Below are positions 1 through 13,500 of a stretch of DNA of 64,000 bases, one piece after another (position 1 is the stretch's first letter; the number at the start of each line of letters is the position of its first letter). The stretch is from Dysidea avara. Its lineage: Eukaryota; Porifera; Demospongiae; Dictyoceratida; Dysideidae. The translations under genes were made by a program, and so were the position numbers. Under the pieces are notes generated by a model. The model searched no databases. It saw only the letters and a list, made by a program, of their open reading frames with translations, and was not told the origin of the DNA. The stretch lies in NCBI RefSeq assembly GCF_963678975.1, contig NC_089281.1:8457277-8521276 (forward strand), read 5' to 3'.

Positions 1-176
1 AATGGAATGTATGTATATGATCTGTTCACAATGTCATCATAACTATATATAGTGATACCATAAACAATTAATCACATTGCCTACAAACTGCAACTCATGT
101 GTAATGTCAGTCATACTGTAATATCATTGTAAGTATAAACTAGCATTGACTGCATATTTGCATGTGCATATACATT

Positions 177-947
177 CAGGCTTGTTGTAATTACCCACCG
201 AAAGTAATCAGTACAATTACAATTACTTTTTGAAGCCAATCTAATGATTACAATTACTTCAGTTTGTAAAATAATGATTAATAATTACAATTACTTTTCA
301 ATTACTACTGTGCATCGGGGTACAACAATAACTTACAATTCTCCAGCATTAATCTTAAGGTATGTTAACTGTTCAAACTTTTTTGGTAATGGTCTACATC
401 TATTTGGTCTGAGAACATTGCCACTATGGCTGAATATATATTCAAATGGTACAAAATTAATGTTGCTGGAACTCCCAGCTATTCTTTGCTATTGTACTTA
501 AAATGGGGTATTTATTTGCTTTTATCTTCCAAAATTTTAAAGGGCTTTCATCCTTTGTAAACTTTGTGTCATCTAGATATGTTTAAATTCTTTCTCTGCT
601 ATTGAACATTATGCACCCCATGGGTATCCCATACTGTATATAAAATTTAAACTATGTGGTCAACAAATATAATTATGCCTATAATTTCAATAATTTACTG
701 CAGCTACATGGGCCACATGTTATACACATGGGATTGTGTACATAGTCACTAGTCAAGTTATGGAGTAGTACTTTTATATAGCATAACTTTGATTCCTTAC
801 ATTTAATTACATAATGATTATTGACTGAACAGCTAATTACAATTACAATTACCATTACTTTTATGCTCAGTGAGCAATTACAATTACAATTACTTGAAAA
901 TTGCTAATGATTAGTAATTAATTACAATTACAATTACAACAAGCCTG
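177..947. mobile_element. MITE with CAGGCTTGTTGTAATTA terminal repeats
   Basis: The left end reads CAGGCTTGTTGTAATTA and the right end is its inverse. Flanks are near-identical 8-mers (atatacat and atatacaa). The paralogous segment at about 22105 has a single atatacaa and no insert, which is a direct empty site. Internal sequence is rich in short AATTAC-type repeats and has no credible transposase. Termini and target length suggest the hAT superfamily. Confidence 0.8.
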
Positions 948-1216
948 ATATACAATGAAGAGAATAAAATACATGCATACTTTTACCTGTGAAGTCACAA
1001 CTAGAGCACTCAAAGGATTCTACTAGACACCATGCAGGGGATGTCCTAACTTAACAAATTATTACCCCTGAATATGTCATTATTGTGTGCCTTGTACATA
1101 GTTAAAGTATGTACATTTGCCAATGGTGCACAATTAGAACTGCTGAATTGGACATAATTTTAGGCTGCACTTTGTAGGTATATTTTGCATACAGTTAACC
1201 AAATACATGAGCTATA

Positions 1217-1482
1217 TACCAAGAGTTCATAACATTTGTATGGGGAAAGTGTCTAACTGCCAATATGGCCTGTACAAACACTGCTGCAAGTTCACTTTTG
1301 ATCATACCTATACACCTCTAGCCTGGTTCTACTGATCACAAAAAACTTTTGATAGGCGATGATTGGTGTTGATAAGATCAATTCTTTCTTCTAAGAGAAA
1401 CCTGAGGTGATACTTGCAGCAGTGTCGGTGTTTGCTGAATGTACTCCACTCTTCCCCATACAAATATTATGAACTCTTGGTA
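1217..1482. mobile_element. MITE, ACCAAGAGTTCATAA inverted repeats, copy 1
   Basis: The ends read ACCAAGAGTTCATAA and its inverse TTATGAACTCTTGGT. The inverted repeat continues into a TTTGTATGGGGA stretch. Two more copies occur at 22370-22642 and near 50826-50992. Terminal TA on both sides is compatible with a Tc1/mariner-type element. No coding capacity. Confidence 0.75.
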
Positions 1483-1644
1483 CTACATACTATATGCATT
1501 ATAATACCTGCAAGGAGGTTAAGGAAAGCCTATGAAGCTGGGAGTCAGATGCCTAATGCTATACAAAACATAAGTTCTTAATTTGTACAGCATTCATTGC
1601 ATCATCACTATAGGTAGACTACCGTAGACATGCACGCACGCACG

Positions 1645-1667
1645 CACGCACGCGCACACACACACAC

Positions 1668-1711
<44 letters not shown>

Positions 1712-1714
1712 ACA

Positions 1715-1783
<69 letters not shown>
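1645..1783. repeat. (CA)n microsatellite
   Basis: About 130 bp of CA dinucleotides with a few CATA and CG interruptions. In copy B of the duplicated segment the same site (about 22800-22838) holds a much shorter tract, so the locus has changed length since duplication. Confidence 0.95.
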
Positions 1784-2430
1784 TTGTAGGTGGTGCAATG
1801 TAGGTGGTGCAACGTAGGTGGTGCAATATACAAGTGGTTAATATCTTTTACCACGAAGCCAGGCAGTATTGATCTCAAGAGTTTAAACTAACAAAAAAAC
1901 ATGTACAGTGAATATTTAGGTATGTACATCAGATAAACAACAAATGCAACATGTTGGCTTCTTCATGTTGTAAATTAAGCCTTTGACACAAACATCTTAT
2001 ATACAAGCCAGTAATTTCTTACAGAAGATTAACTTAATGGAACACATTTATACAGTATGATGTTGTGTGAAAGTCAATAAGAATTAACGTTTTACTAGAG
2101 TCAGGTGGCAGTAAACAGATATTTCTAGTGTATTGGTATAATGTTACAATAACACTGTGGGAAGATTACTATATGGTATTAGTGTTAAATAAAAGAGAGT
2201 AGGGCAAAGTTTGTAAATAAAATTCACAGATGACGACATTGACTATATGTGATCTTTCTGTTTTTATGCGATATACCAGCAAAGTAAACCCAAAGGCCCA
2301 AATCCCATTGCAATCAGAAATTCTGTCTACCACATGCACAGTCATGCATCCTGGGCAGGTTTTAGAGTGTATACCCTTTGGTTTTAATGGCCAAGTATAG
2401 TCACTAATACTATTACTAGCCACTTTACAC

Positions 2431-5110
2431 CACCCCATGACATGTGATATCAGTATTAATAAAATTGTGTTTGGTAACTGGAGAAGATTGCATTACTGTG
2501 CATTATAGTTAGGTGTATACATGGTGTACTCAACCAAGTGTGAAGGACAGTATATGACACTTTGTACTTTTCACTTCCCCTACTGGGTAAAGTGGGTGAT
2601 TGATAAACATGCAGCTTGATCATTCTGCAAATTTGAAACCTCATAATTATGCTTCTGATACTGTTAACTGAAATGCTTGTCATTAAAATAGTCACTCTGT
2701 TGCATGCCTGTAGGTGTATCCTTACATATGTGACATTCTCACATCTTGTCATGTACATGGTAGATCAGACAAACCAGTAAGCGTGATTATATACAGCCAT
2801 ATAACTGCATAGCAAAATTACAGATGTCAGTGAGAATTTTAAATCTACGTACATAGCATTACTTTTGCATGAATATATATAGCTATTTTTTTTTGATATT
2901 CAGCACATTCTCTATTTGTACACAATTCCTATGTAGTTTCTCAGTAAAGAACTAACTCGCTGCATTGCAATTAAAACAATAATTGTGTAACTATATACAT
3001 ACGTAGTTAAGTCCAACAGACATAACATACATTTATTGAATGAACCTGCACAAAGATTGTACATGCATATACTGCTAAATGGTGAAATATTTGCTTTAAA
3101 TTACTGATTGAATGAAGTTACATACCCTATAATAAACTATTACTAGTAATTGTATGCATACACAGTGGCAGATAATAGTCAACTTTGTTGTAAATGCCAT
3201 GCAAGTCATGCAGGGCTTTCAGCATGCAGAGATAACTGCAATTCACATCAGCTCCTTAGATTGTGTGCTTTAGCCTTACTATATAACTATGCCACAGTAT
3301 ACATAGTGTATTGAAAAAGTTTTACTTTTAAATTGATATTGGTATGATCTTTATAACTAAGTAATGACTTGTAAAAAGTAGAAATATTTATATTGAGCTT
3401 TATCTATGTACATACATGATTATAGGTACCTATTTACATATGTGTAACATGTGATAGCTATAATAAGGCTGTTATGGCATGGATAAGAAGAGGGAATACA
3501 TTTCTCATTTCTGCTCACTATGAAGTGATTTTGCAATTGTGTAATGGACATGCACTTTTTCTTAGAATTGTATATACATGTTAAAATGCTGGTGTTTGAA
3601 ACATCATAGTGATTTCTGAGGATATGCAAGAAATATTATATATCCATTTATGATGTTTATACAGCACATGGTATAAGCAGGTAAAGATGTGCTGGCTCCT
3701 GTATGTGCATTGCAGATGAGAGGTGATATGCAGCTATAACACATACATAGCACATGTTGCATCATGTTATGCTGGGTACTATGTGCAGTTTGATATTGAC
3801 TATTTAATGTGTGTGATTATACACATAAAGCAATGTTCATGCAGACATGATCAGTACATGTAATGCATGTGTTCTGGCTAAAAGCAATGCCATATAGTGA
3901 GATTTTTTCGAGGGGGAAAATTTTTGTGAGTGTTTGCCAATCCACAAAAATCACAAAACCTTCACCCCTCAAACTCATATGGCCAGCTAGATAGGGTGAG
4001 TGAATGTGTCAGTGACAAAATGTGTAATGTGAAAGCATAGGCAAATCTCTAAGAGGGAGCTTTGCCCCCTGGCCCTTTCTTGCCCCCTTGGACTCACAGG
4101 ACTATATTAACACCAGAAACAGAAATCATACATTTACACAGTATTCAGAAGTAATTTACAGAAGCCAAATGGTAAATGGAAGACAACAGTTATAACTGTA
4201 CACTGTGAAGAAAGTGAGGCAAATAAGTTTGAATTTTTGTGCTAAAATTGAGATACTCTAATAGAGAAGTCACTACTATAATAGAACAGTCACAATTTGA
4301 ATTGATGATTTTTGCTTAGTGCACTTTACCATTAAACAGGTTTTACCTCAGATAGGCTAACTAATATATATATATATATGTTTGCAAAGCATACACTTTG
4401 TTAGCTAAATAGCTATTCAAATGTTCCAAATTCAAACTTAGGAGGTCTAAGTTTAAAAAGTTTCTCAGAAGATATCCACCTAGATTCATTCATCCAGTTA
4501 TACCAAACAAAAGTTATGTTAAATATATATTATAACTCGTGTACTAGAGTTCTATTCTTATCCTCTTAGTAGAATAAACACTAAAACTTCTTGCCTCCTT
4601 AGCCTTTCTAACAGTGTATCCTACATCCATCTATGTGTGAAAGTTTGATTCACCTGTGTGCATGCAGCATGTGTGCAGTGGTGAAGCACTCTTATATATA
4701 AGTATATAAGTTGATAGCTACAACTGAAAACCTTCAAAACAGTACACATGTTTCATGAGATATAAATTAAACAATTCTATAAAAACAATTGATGTTCATT
4801 GTAATTAGAGTATGTGTGTGCATGATGGTTTACACTTGTTCAATAACCATATACATATTCATGTTAGCTATACAGTATAAATGCTTGCTGTATTTTGACT
4901 GAATAAAAAGGCATGGTGGTAATGTTAATGTTTGGAAGATGTAGCAGGTTTAGTGATCAAATCAATATCCACCTCATAATGGCTGTATATAAATCCTTCT
5001 TTAAGAGTGTAGCACTTTTCTTGAAAACTTTCTGATGCTTCAAACTGAAAATCTTTATCAGATGTAGGAGAGTACTACATAAAATAATGAACTTTCAAGT
5101 ATGTCACTTC
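2431..5110. other. Intergenic, no gene seen
   Basis: AT-rich DNA with no convincing open frame, splice-consistent exon or structured repeat, apart from a short TA run near 4365 and one copy of the CTCTATTAGAG-type motif at 4248-4296. Confidence 0.6.
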
Positions 5111-5112
5111 CT

Positions 5113-5410
<298 letters not shown>

Positions 5411-5412
<2 letters not shown>

Positions 5413-5640
5413 CAACAAAAGCAAAGCCTTTGGCTACAGCTAGCATGGTCACACCTTTCCAGTGAATCAGTACTGGGACATGCACCTGTACGTTACTTAA
5501 GAAATGCTTCCCCAGTTGACACCAAGTCACCAGGTCCTCGTTGACAGTGCAATGTGAGAAAATTTTCTTGCTCAAGGAAACAACAACAACTGGATATAAC
5601 TGGGCATCAAACCTGGAACCTTTCAATTACCAGGCTGTGC
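5411..5640 (-). mobile_element. SINE fragment, minus orientation
   Basis: It shares body sequence with the SINE at 5645-6512: the CAGTTGACACCAAGTCACC stretch, the TTTTCTTGCTCAAGGAAAC stretch with CAA repeats, and the GGCATCAAACCTGGAACC remnant of a tRNA-like B box. Head and tail are partly worn. It is attached to the (CA)n tract on its left. Confidence 0.65.
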
Positions 5641-5644
5641 TTCA

Positions 5645-6512
5645 CATACAGACACACAAAGCAAAGTAAAGCCTATGACAGCCATGTGAAACACAGCCAT
5701 TGTTGCCCAGAAAACCAGCACTGGGATGCCTGTGCACCACTCAGGTGCATGAGCCTTGTGCAGGAAAATCCTCCTGGGCCAGGGCTAGTAACCCACAGGA
5801 AGACTGCCCAGGTCTCACGGAGAGAAGTAGCGGAACCCAAAGTTCCACAACCACCCCAACACCGCAAAGCAAGACAAGGACACTTGGACATTAGTTGGGT
5901 GGGCTGCTTCCCCAGATGACATCTGGTCACCAGGTACCCAATATACAGTTGGGTAGACTGGAGCAATGTGAGTAGGCACCAGCCTATTATGCTTTTAATT
6001 TTGCCTATTATGCTATGCTGCAGTGCTCAAAATTTTTGCCTATATATTATGCTCATAATTATGCTCAAAATTTTTGCCACAGTTTCAATGTTTTGTTACT
6101 TTCTATGGATAATGATAAACTTTGGCTTATTAACAACTGGTTAAATGTATAAAATACTTGCTGAGCATTAAGAATTTGGCTACGTTGTAACCTATAATAA
6201 CAGTGGTGTCAGATAACTACTTAATGTCATATCAGTGGCATCAACTGTTCTATTATTGTAAGTCAACCTTTTTCTGTGGCATGCATTTTTGCTTACAGTA
6301 TGACAATTATTCTGCCTATTATGCTAGCATTATGCTTGATGCTTTCAGGTACCTATTATGTGCAAAATTATGCCAGCATAATAGGCTGGTGCCTAAATGT
6401 GAGTAACGTTTCTTGCTCAAGGAAACAGCAACGACACCAAATTGGGCATTGAACCTGAAACCTTTTGATTACCAGGCCAATGCTCTAGCCACTTGGCTAT
6501 GCTGCCTCACAC
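5645..6512 (-). mobile_element. tRNA-headed SINE split by a MITE
   Basis: Read on the minus strand from 6512, the head resembles a tRNA gene: GCATAGCCAAGTGGCTAGAGC fits box A, and GGTTTCAGGTTCAATGCCC fits a worn box B. Next comes TTTCCTTGAGCAAGAAAC, then a block around CTCACATTGCTCCAGTCTAC and ACCCAGCTGTA. From memory this block resembles the conserved Nin-DC SINE central domain. The body ends near AAAGCAAAGTAAAGCC. A MITE at 5973-6395 interrupts it with an 8-bp duplication. Other copies lie at 7095-7490 (minus) and 20513-20715 (plus). Confidence 0.7.
5973..6395. mobile_element. hAT-type MITE inserted in a SINE
   Basis: Perfect 20-bp terminal inverted repeats (left end TAGGCACCAGCCTATTATGC) are flanked by a perfect 8-bp duplication, aatgtgag, at 5965-5972 and 6396-6403. 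The host SINE continues on both sides, so removing the insert and one duplication restores a continuous SINE. Length is 423 bp with no transposase. An 8-bp target duplication is typical of hAT elements. Confidence 0.9.
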
Positions 6513-6832
6513 ACACATGTACGCATGCACACACGCACACACACACACACATACAAACAAAAGCCTATACACTACTTAAGAATCAGTGCAGGCAGTACAG
6601 GGATAGTAACCCTGTATCATATAAAGGTGTTTGCCCTAAGTCCCACTTGAACCTCATCAATTATGCAAAGACAAATACAGTTAGCATTTGCTTCACCAGT
6701 TCTTCATTTACTGAACAGCTGGGTAGACAGAAGTTCTTACCAACAATTACATCAACTGTGATTTATTGTATAGGACCTGAGCCTAGAACCTTAATTATGG
6801 TTTTAAAAATCAATGTTCCAACCAAAAGCAAT

Positions 6833-7061
<229 letters not shown>

Positions 7062-7094
7062 TGCTGTACATACTGCTTTCTCAAGACACTGTAT

Positions 7095-7486
7095 ACATCA
7101 CATGCACTACTCACAAAAGCAAAGTAAAGCTACAGCTATTGCCACCCAGTGAACCACGACTATTGGGCAGGCAAGTCCTCCTGGTGCAGACTAGCACCTG
7201 CAGGAAGATTGTCCAGGTCTCATGGGGAAAGGCCACATACCAACTCCACTAAGGGAGACTATGATGGTTGGGAACTCGCTCCTCAGTTAATACTAGGTAC
7301 CCATTGGTGCTACAGCTGGGTGGGCTGCTTCCCCCAACTGACACCAGGCCACCAGGTCCGATTGTACAGCTGGGTAGACTGGAGCAATGTTAGTAAAGTT
7401 TCTTGCTTAAGGAAACAACAACAACAACAAGTTGGCATAATCAGGTATTGAACCTAGAACCAGGCTGATGCTTTGGTCATTTCAAT

Positions 7487-7490
<4 letters not shown>
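7095..7490 (-). mobile_element. tRNA-headed SINE copy, minus orientation
   Basis: Same body as the SINE at 5645-6512: AAAGCAAAGTAAAGC, CACCAGGCCACCAGGTCC, GTACAGCTGGGTAGACTGG, TTCTTGCTTAAGGAAAC plus CAA repeats, then a worn tRNA-like head near 7440-7475. A (CA)n tract of about 35 bp follows at 7487-7524, directly next to the last traceable exon of the adhesion GPCR gene. Confidence 0.7.
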
Positions 7491-7526
<36 letters not shown>

Positions 7527-7528
7527 AC

Positions 7529-10500
7529 ACTTATGGTTTGCATTTCTTCTGACCATTCACTAATGTTATCTCCATTTTCAATTGCAAAATCTTCTGGAAC
7601 ATCTTTATCCTAGCGTGCAGCATATTTAATATGGTATATGGTGATTTTTTACTAACTTCATAACTTTGTTTCTTGGAGATAAGATTACTCCACAGTATGT
7701 ACATCTGCACACAATTTGTAAGTGTGTATAATTATATGATCTCTAACTAGCTAACCTTCCTGAAGTAGATGGTTAAGAGTAGGAATATTATGATGCCCTA
7801 ATGAAGTGTAGTGTTGTAATATCATAGAAATACCTAATAATCATACGTACTTCAATAACAAGAGTGATTCCAAACACATATGCCATCGGTACAGATTGCT
7901 TGTAATAGTAGATCAGTGCTACCGCCCATGTTGTAGTCATTGTAAATGTCAACACAATGACACCTTGCAACCATCGTTTGAAGCAGTAAGAGCTAAATAA
8001 TTTACATAAACATTTTACAATATAATATTTAATTACATTATATGTATCACTAGAGGAAGAACTTACATGGTCTGTAAACTGTTAATATCAATCTTGTAAT
8101 TCTGTTCAAATTTTTTCCGCATAACAAACAAGTACATCACATGTAAAATTGTTACCTGTAGATATTTCATAGTACAGCAGAATTAGTATATAAACACAAC
8201 TCACTATTACAATAAGCAGAACAGGAGCAATGAAGGTCAAAATGAAGCCATCTCCATATGTCAACCAGCAACTATGTATGTATATGTACAAGGAAAGTAT
8301 ACAGAGAGGGGCTTACATCTCATCATTTCCATAACTCCATTCATCTTCTTTTCCCAGTCCCAGAGGAATACAAAATATCATGTACATGAATGGACCACCT
8401 GTATGTGTACATGTCAATAGTTTATTTTGTGCTCTGTAACTGTTACCTACTTTAAAATTTATTGGATGGACAGACAATGATATGTTTAGGGGACTAGTCT
8501 GGTTAGCACGGCACATACTGTGGCCCAAATAGAAGCTTACAAATTCACTTTCAATTTGTACATGATAGCTATTTATATGTTATGTTTATGTAGTTTTGTG
8601 AATTTATGTGTAATGTATGATTTATGCAAGTCTTACCATAACACAGTAGTGTAAAACCAGTATAAAGTTTCCAGTTGACTTTTGCGTACACTTTCACTAG
8701 TATAATATACAGCACCAATCCCTCCATTAGCATCCACATGAACGAAGTGAGGAAGAAGTAGTGTAGTAGTATGGCTACTGTAGCACAGCCAGCCTGTGAC
8801 GATTAGTATTAAATACAACACATATGGTTGTTGTCGTTGTGTCTATACCTTGTCTGAAATTATGCAAATAAGAACAAGTAACAGGTGTGCTATGAATAGC
8901 GTAGCACAGAGATTTATGTGAACAAAACTTGCAAGGCTCCACAGTGATCTATAATTGCATTTTAATTTATACTGTATACTGACACAGGAAACATGGGTAT
9001 ACCTGTATACTACAAGAAATCCAATAACCAATACAAGCGATAGAAGTAAAAATGCAATGCATGCATACACAGCAATTGGTTGGCTGCATCGGTCTACACC
9101 AGTGTTAGCCTGGTAACAATATCACTATACACAAGAATAAATTGTTTGTATAATTACCTGCGTGATGAATTGTCTAATATCTGCTAAGATGGCAAAGTGT
9201 GTTAAATGAGTACATGTACACACAGTTTGTTCTGGACTGCTTCTTTTTACAGTGCAACCATCTGTAGACCAGAATGGCTCATATTCTTCCGTTCTGTAAA
9301 AAAAATGTGTACTTATTCAACTAACCATCATGTGGTACCTGTGGTCACTTACATGCTGAAATTGTAAAACACACACATGGTTGATCCTGTTGTCAATTTG
9401 TGGTGATTGATTACAATCTCTACACCTTCATGCATTGCTTCTTTACACATTTTGGTTGCACAGTTGACAACTTTGGAATTCACCGGAGATATTAACTGAA
9501 AGTTACTGTACACAAAATGTACATGATTACAATATGGGACCATGCTTTACTAGCAATGTCTTACTTGAAAGTGTTTACTGTATGGTTATTGTGTATTGGC
9601 TTTACCAGTAGTTGCTCAAGGTTTTCAAAAGAGTATGAAGCAACTCGGACTGCAACCAACACATGCAACTTGCATGGATCCTAAATATATTCCTTTAAAA
9701 AGTACTTACATTTTTTTATTCCTGTCTCTTGTGCCATGGCAATCATCCTTTGTGGAGGCTTGAATGAACCATAACTACCGGTTGATAAATCCAATTTATC
9801 AACATTGCCTGGATCTTCAATATCAACTGCACTAAGTCCTGTTATTATGAATGAATCAGTCTTAACAGTGCAACTGAAGTAACTAACCAGTGTTTGAGAT
9901 TGGTGGAGGTGGATATTTTGGGTTATAGCAGTTGAGAATAAAGTCATCCGTTGAAACAAACAGAGTACTTATGAAGTATTCTTGTGCATGCTGAACATGA
10001 ACATACAGGTGTTTACCAGTTCTCTGCAACTTGTAAACCTTACTTCTCTGAGTTGTGTTTTAATCACATTTAAGAACTGAGGATCCATCAAATTATCAAT
10101 TACAATAATAAAATTCTGTGAACAAAATGCATATTGAACATTTAACATATAATAGCAACGTCAAAATATGCGGCAATACCTCAATGTATTCTTTTGTACA
10201 AAGTATCCTTGAATTGTTGTTTAATACATCTACAATTACAACTGGATCACCACCTAAAACTTCTATTCCCGGTTTATCAGTGTAGTTTCTGATTGCATCA
10301 AGCTCAGTTTCATTTTGTATCTACAAACAATAGCAATGTTTTAAATCATTAATAAACACGTTAACACATACGTAATTGTGTATACATATAATATAATTAG
10401 CTTCTTACAGTTGTAACTACTATGTACAGATCTTCTGAAACTGGAAGTCCATCGTCATTGCATGAGGAATTAAAATCTGGATACCATTTTGCTTCTCCAT

Positions 10501-13500
10501 CATCATCAAACTTTTCACACATTTGAGTAACAAATACTACAAGAATACTGCACTGCTAAACTATGATTATATTACAACACCTTACCTTTGTCTTTAATGC
10601 AGTATAAGATTCTAGTTGCATTGAGAAGTTGTGCAGGTCTTGTAGTGTAATTTGTAACTTCTTCTAGACAGTATTCTACAGAAACAAGTGTGTTATCATA
10701 TAGTGGGAGATAGTGATACGTACCTGGGGTTGAGGTTGGAGTGATGCTAGTGCTGAACAATACTGTGTTAGTCAATAGACCTGCACTAGTAATATCAGTT
10801 GACACCTTTCTTGATGTTGAACTAGCTGATGGTGAAGGTGACATGCTTGAAGATGATACTGTGCTGGATGATGATGGAGACAGTGACATACCAGATGATA
10901 GATTACCATAAGATGGGTTACCATGGTCAGAAGATGGTACCGTACTAGTTGACAATGGCATACCAGAAGATGATACTATACTGGTTGATGATGGCATACT
11001 AGAAGATGGTACTGTACTGGTTGGTGATGGCATACCAGACATACCGGATGATGGCTTACCAGACGATGGCTTACCATGACCAGAAGATGGGACTGTATTA
11101 GTTGATGATGGAATACCAAAATATGATACTGTACTGGTCGACAATGGCATACCAGAAGATAATGACATATTGGATGATGGCATACCAGATGATGGCTTAC
11201 CATGGCCAGAAGATGGTACTGTACTGGTTGACAATGGCATACCAGAAGATGGTACTGTACTGGTTGATGATGGCTTACCATGGCCAGAAGATGGTACTGT
11301 ACTGGTTGATGATGGCATACCAGACATACCGGATGATGGCTTACCAGACGATGGCTTACCATGGCCAGAAGATGGGACTGTATTAGTTGATGATGGAATA
11401 CCAAAATATGATACTGTACTGGTCGACAATGGCATACCAGAAGATAATGACATATTGGATGATGGCATACCAGATGATGGCTTACCATGGCCAGAAGATG
11501 GTACTGTACTGGTTGACAATGGCATACCAGAAGATGGTACTGTACTGGTTGATGATGGCTTACCATGGCCAGAAGATGGTACTGTACTGGTTGATGATGG
11601 CATACCAGAAGATGGTACTGTACTGGTTGATGATGGCATACCAGAAGATGGTACTGTACTGGTTGATGATGGCATATCAGAAGATGATACTGTACTGGTT
11701 GATGATGGCATACCAGAAGATGGCACTGCACTGGTCGACAATGGCATACCAGAAGATGGTACTGTACTGGTTGACGATGACATACCAGAAGATGATACTG
11801 TACTGGTTGATGATGGAATACCAAAAGATGGCACTGCACTGGTCGACAATGGCATACCAGAAGATGGTACTGTACTGGTTGACGATGACATACTATAAGC
11901 TGATACTGTACTGGTTGATGATGGCATACCAGAAGATGACACTGTACTGGTTGATGATGGCATACCAGAAGATGGCACTGCACTGGTCGACAATGGCATA
12001 CCAGAAGATGGTACTGTACTGGTTGACGATGACATACTATAAGCTGATACTGTACTGGTTGATGATGAAATACCAAAAGATGATACTAGACTGGTCGACG
12101 ATGGCATACCAGAAGTTAATGACATACCGGATGATGGCTTACCAGACGATGGCTTGCCATGGCCAGAAGATGGTACTGTACTGGTTGATGATGGCATACC
12201 AGAAGATGGTACTGTACTGGTTGATGATGGCATACCAGTAGATGGTACTGTACTGGTTGATGATGGTATACCAGTAGATGGTACTGTACTGGTTGATGAT
12301 GGCATACCAGTAGATGGTACTGTACTGGTTGATGATGGCATACCAGAAGATGATACTGTACTGGTTGATGATGGCATATCAGAAGATGATACTGTACTGG
12401 TTGATGATGGCATACCAGAAGATGGCACTGCACTGGTCGACAATGGCATACCAGAAGATGGTACTGTACTGGTTGACGATGACATACTATAAGCTGATAC
12501 TGTACTGGTTGATGATGGAATACCAAAAGATGATACTAGACTGGTCGACGATGGCATACCAGAAGTTAATGACATACCGGATGATGGCTTACCAGACGAT
12601 GGCTTGCCATGGCCAGAAGATGGTACTGTACTGGTTGATGATGGCATACCAGAAGATGGTACTGTACTGGTTGATGATGGCATACCAGTAGATGGCACTG
12701 TACTGGTTGATGATGGTATACCAGTAGATGGTACTGTACTGGTTGATGATGGCATACCAGTAGATGGTACTGTACTGGTTGATGATGGCATACCAGAAGA
12801 TGGTACTGTACTGGTTGATGATGGCATACCAGAAGATGATACTGTACTGGTTGATGATGGCATACCAGAAGATGGTACTGTACTGGTTGATGATGGCATA
12901 CCAGTAGATGATACTGTACTGGTTGATGATGGCATACCAGAAGATGGTACTGTACTGGTTGATGATGGCATACCAGAAGATGGTACTGTACTGGTTGATG
13001 ATGGCATACCAGTAGATGGTACTGTACTGGTTGATGATGGCATACCAGTAGATGGTACTGTACTGGTTGATGATGGCATACCAGTAGATGGTACTGTACT
13101 GGTTGATGATGGCATACCAGAAGATGGTACTGTACTGGTTGATGATGGCATACCAGTAGATGGTACTGTACTGGTTGATGATGGTATACCAGTAGATGGT
13201 ACTGTACTGGTTGATGATGGCATACCAGTAGATGGTACTGTACTGGTTGATGATGGCATACCAGTAGATGGTACTGTACTGGTTGATGATGGCATACCAG
13301 AAGATGGTACTGTACTGGTTGATGATGGCATACCAGTAGATGGTACTGTACTGGTTGATGATGGCATACCAGTAGATGGTACTGTACTGGTTGATGATGG
13401 CATACCAGTAGATGGTACTGTACTGGTTGATGATGGCATACCAGTAGATGGTACTGTACTGGTTGATGATGGCATACCAGAAGATGATACTGTACTGGTT

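Larger units (their letters stand above)
1..2430. repeat. Duplicated segment, copy A
   Basis: This stretch matches 21935-23452 in the same orientation almost base for base over long runs, with small indels. The match covers the AT-rich opening, the CA-repeat zone near 1650-1780 and the run that ends near 2427. Copy A carries an extra MITE of about 770 bp (177-947) that copy B lacks. The left edge lies outside the window. No protein-coding signal is seen; reading frames here are short and unconvincing. It could be a segmental duplication or a long dispersed repeat family. Confidence 0.85.

Noticed and set aside
8633-8821. 62-codon minus frame starting MLYLILIVTG
   Set aside because: Wrong frame of the TM3 exon. 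The correct frame reads AGCATVAILLHYFFLTSFMW.
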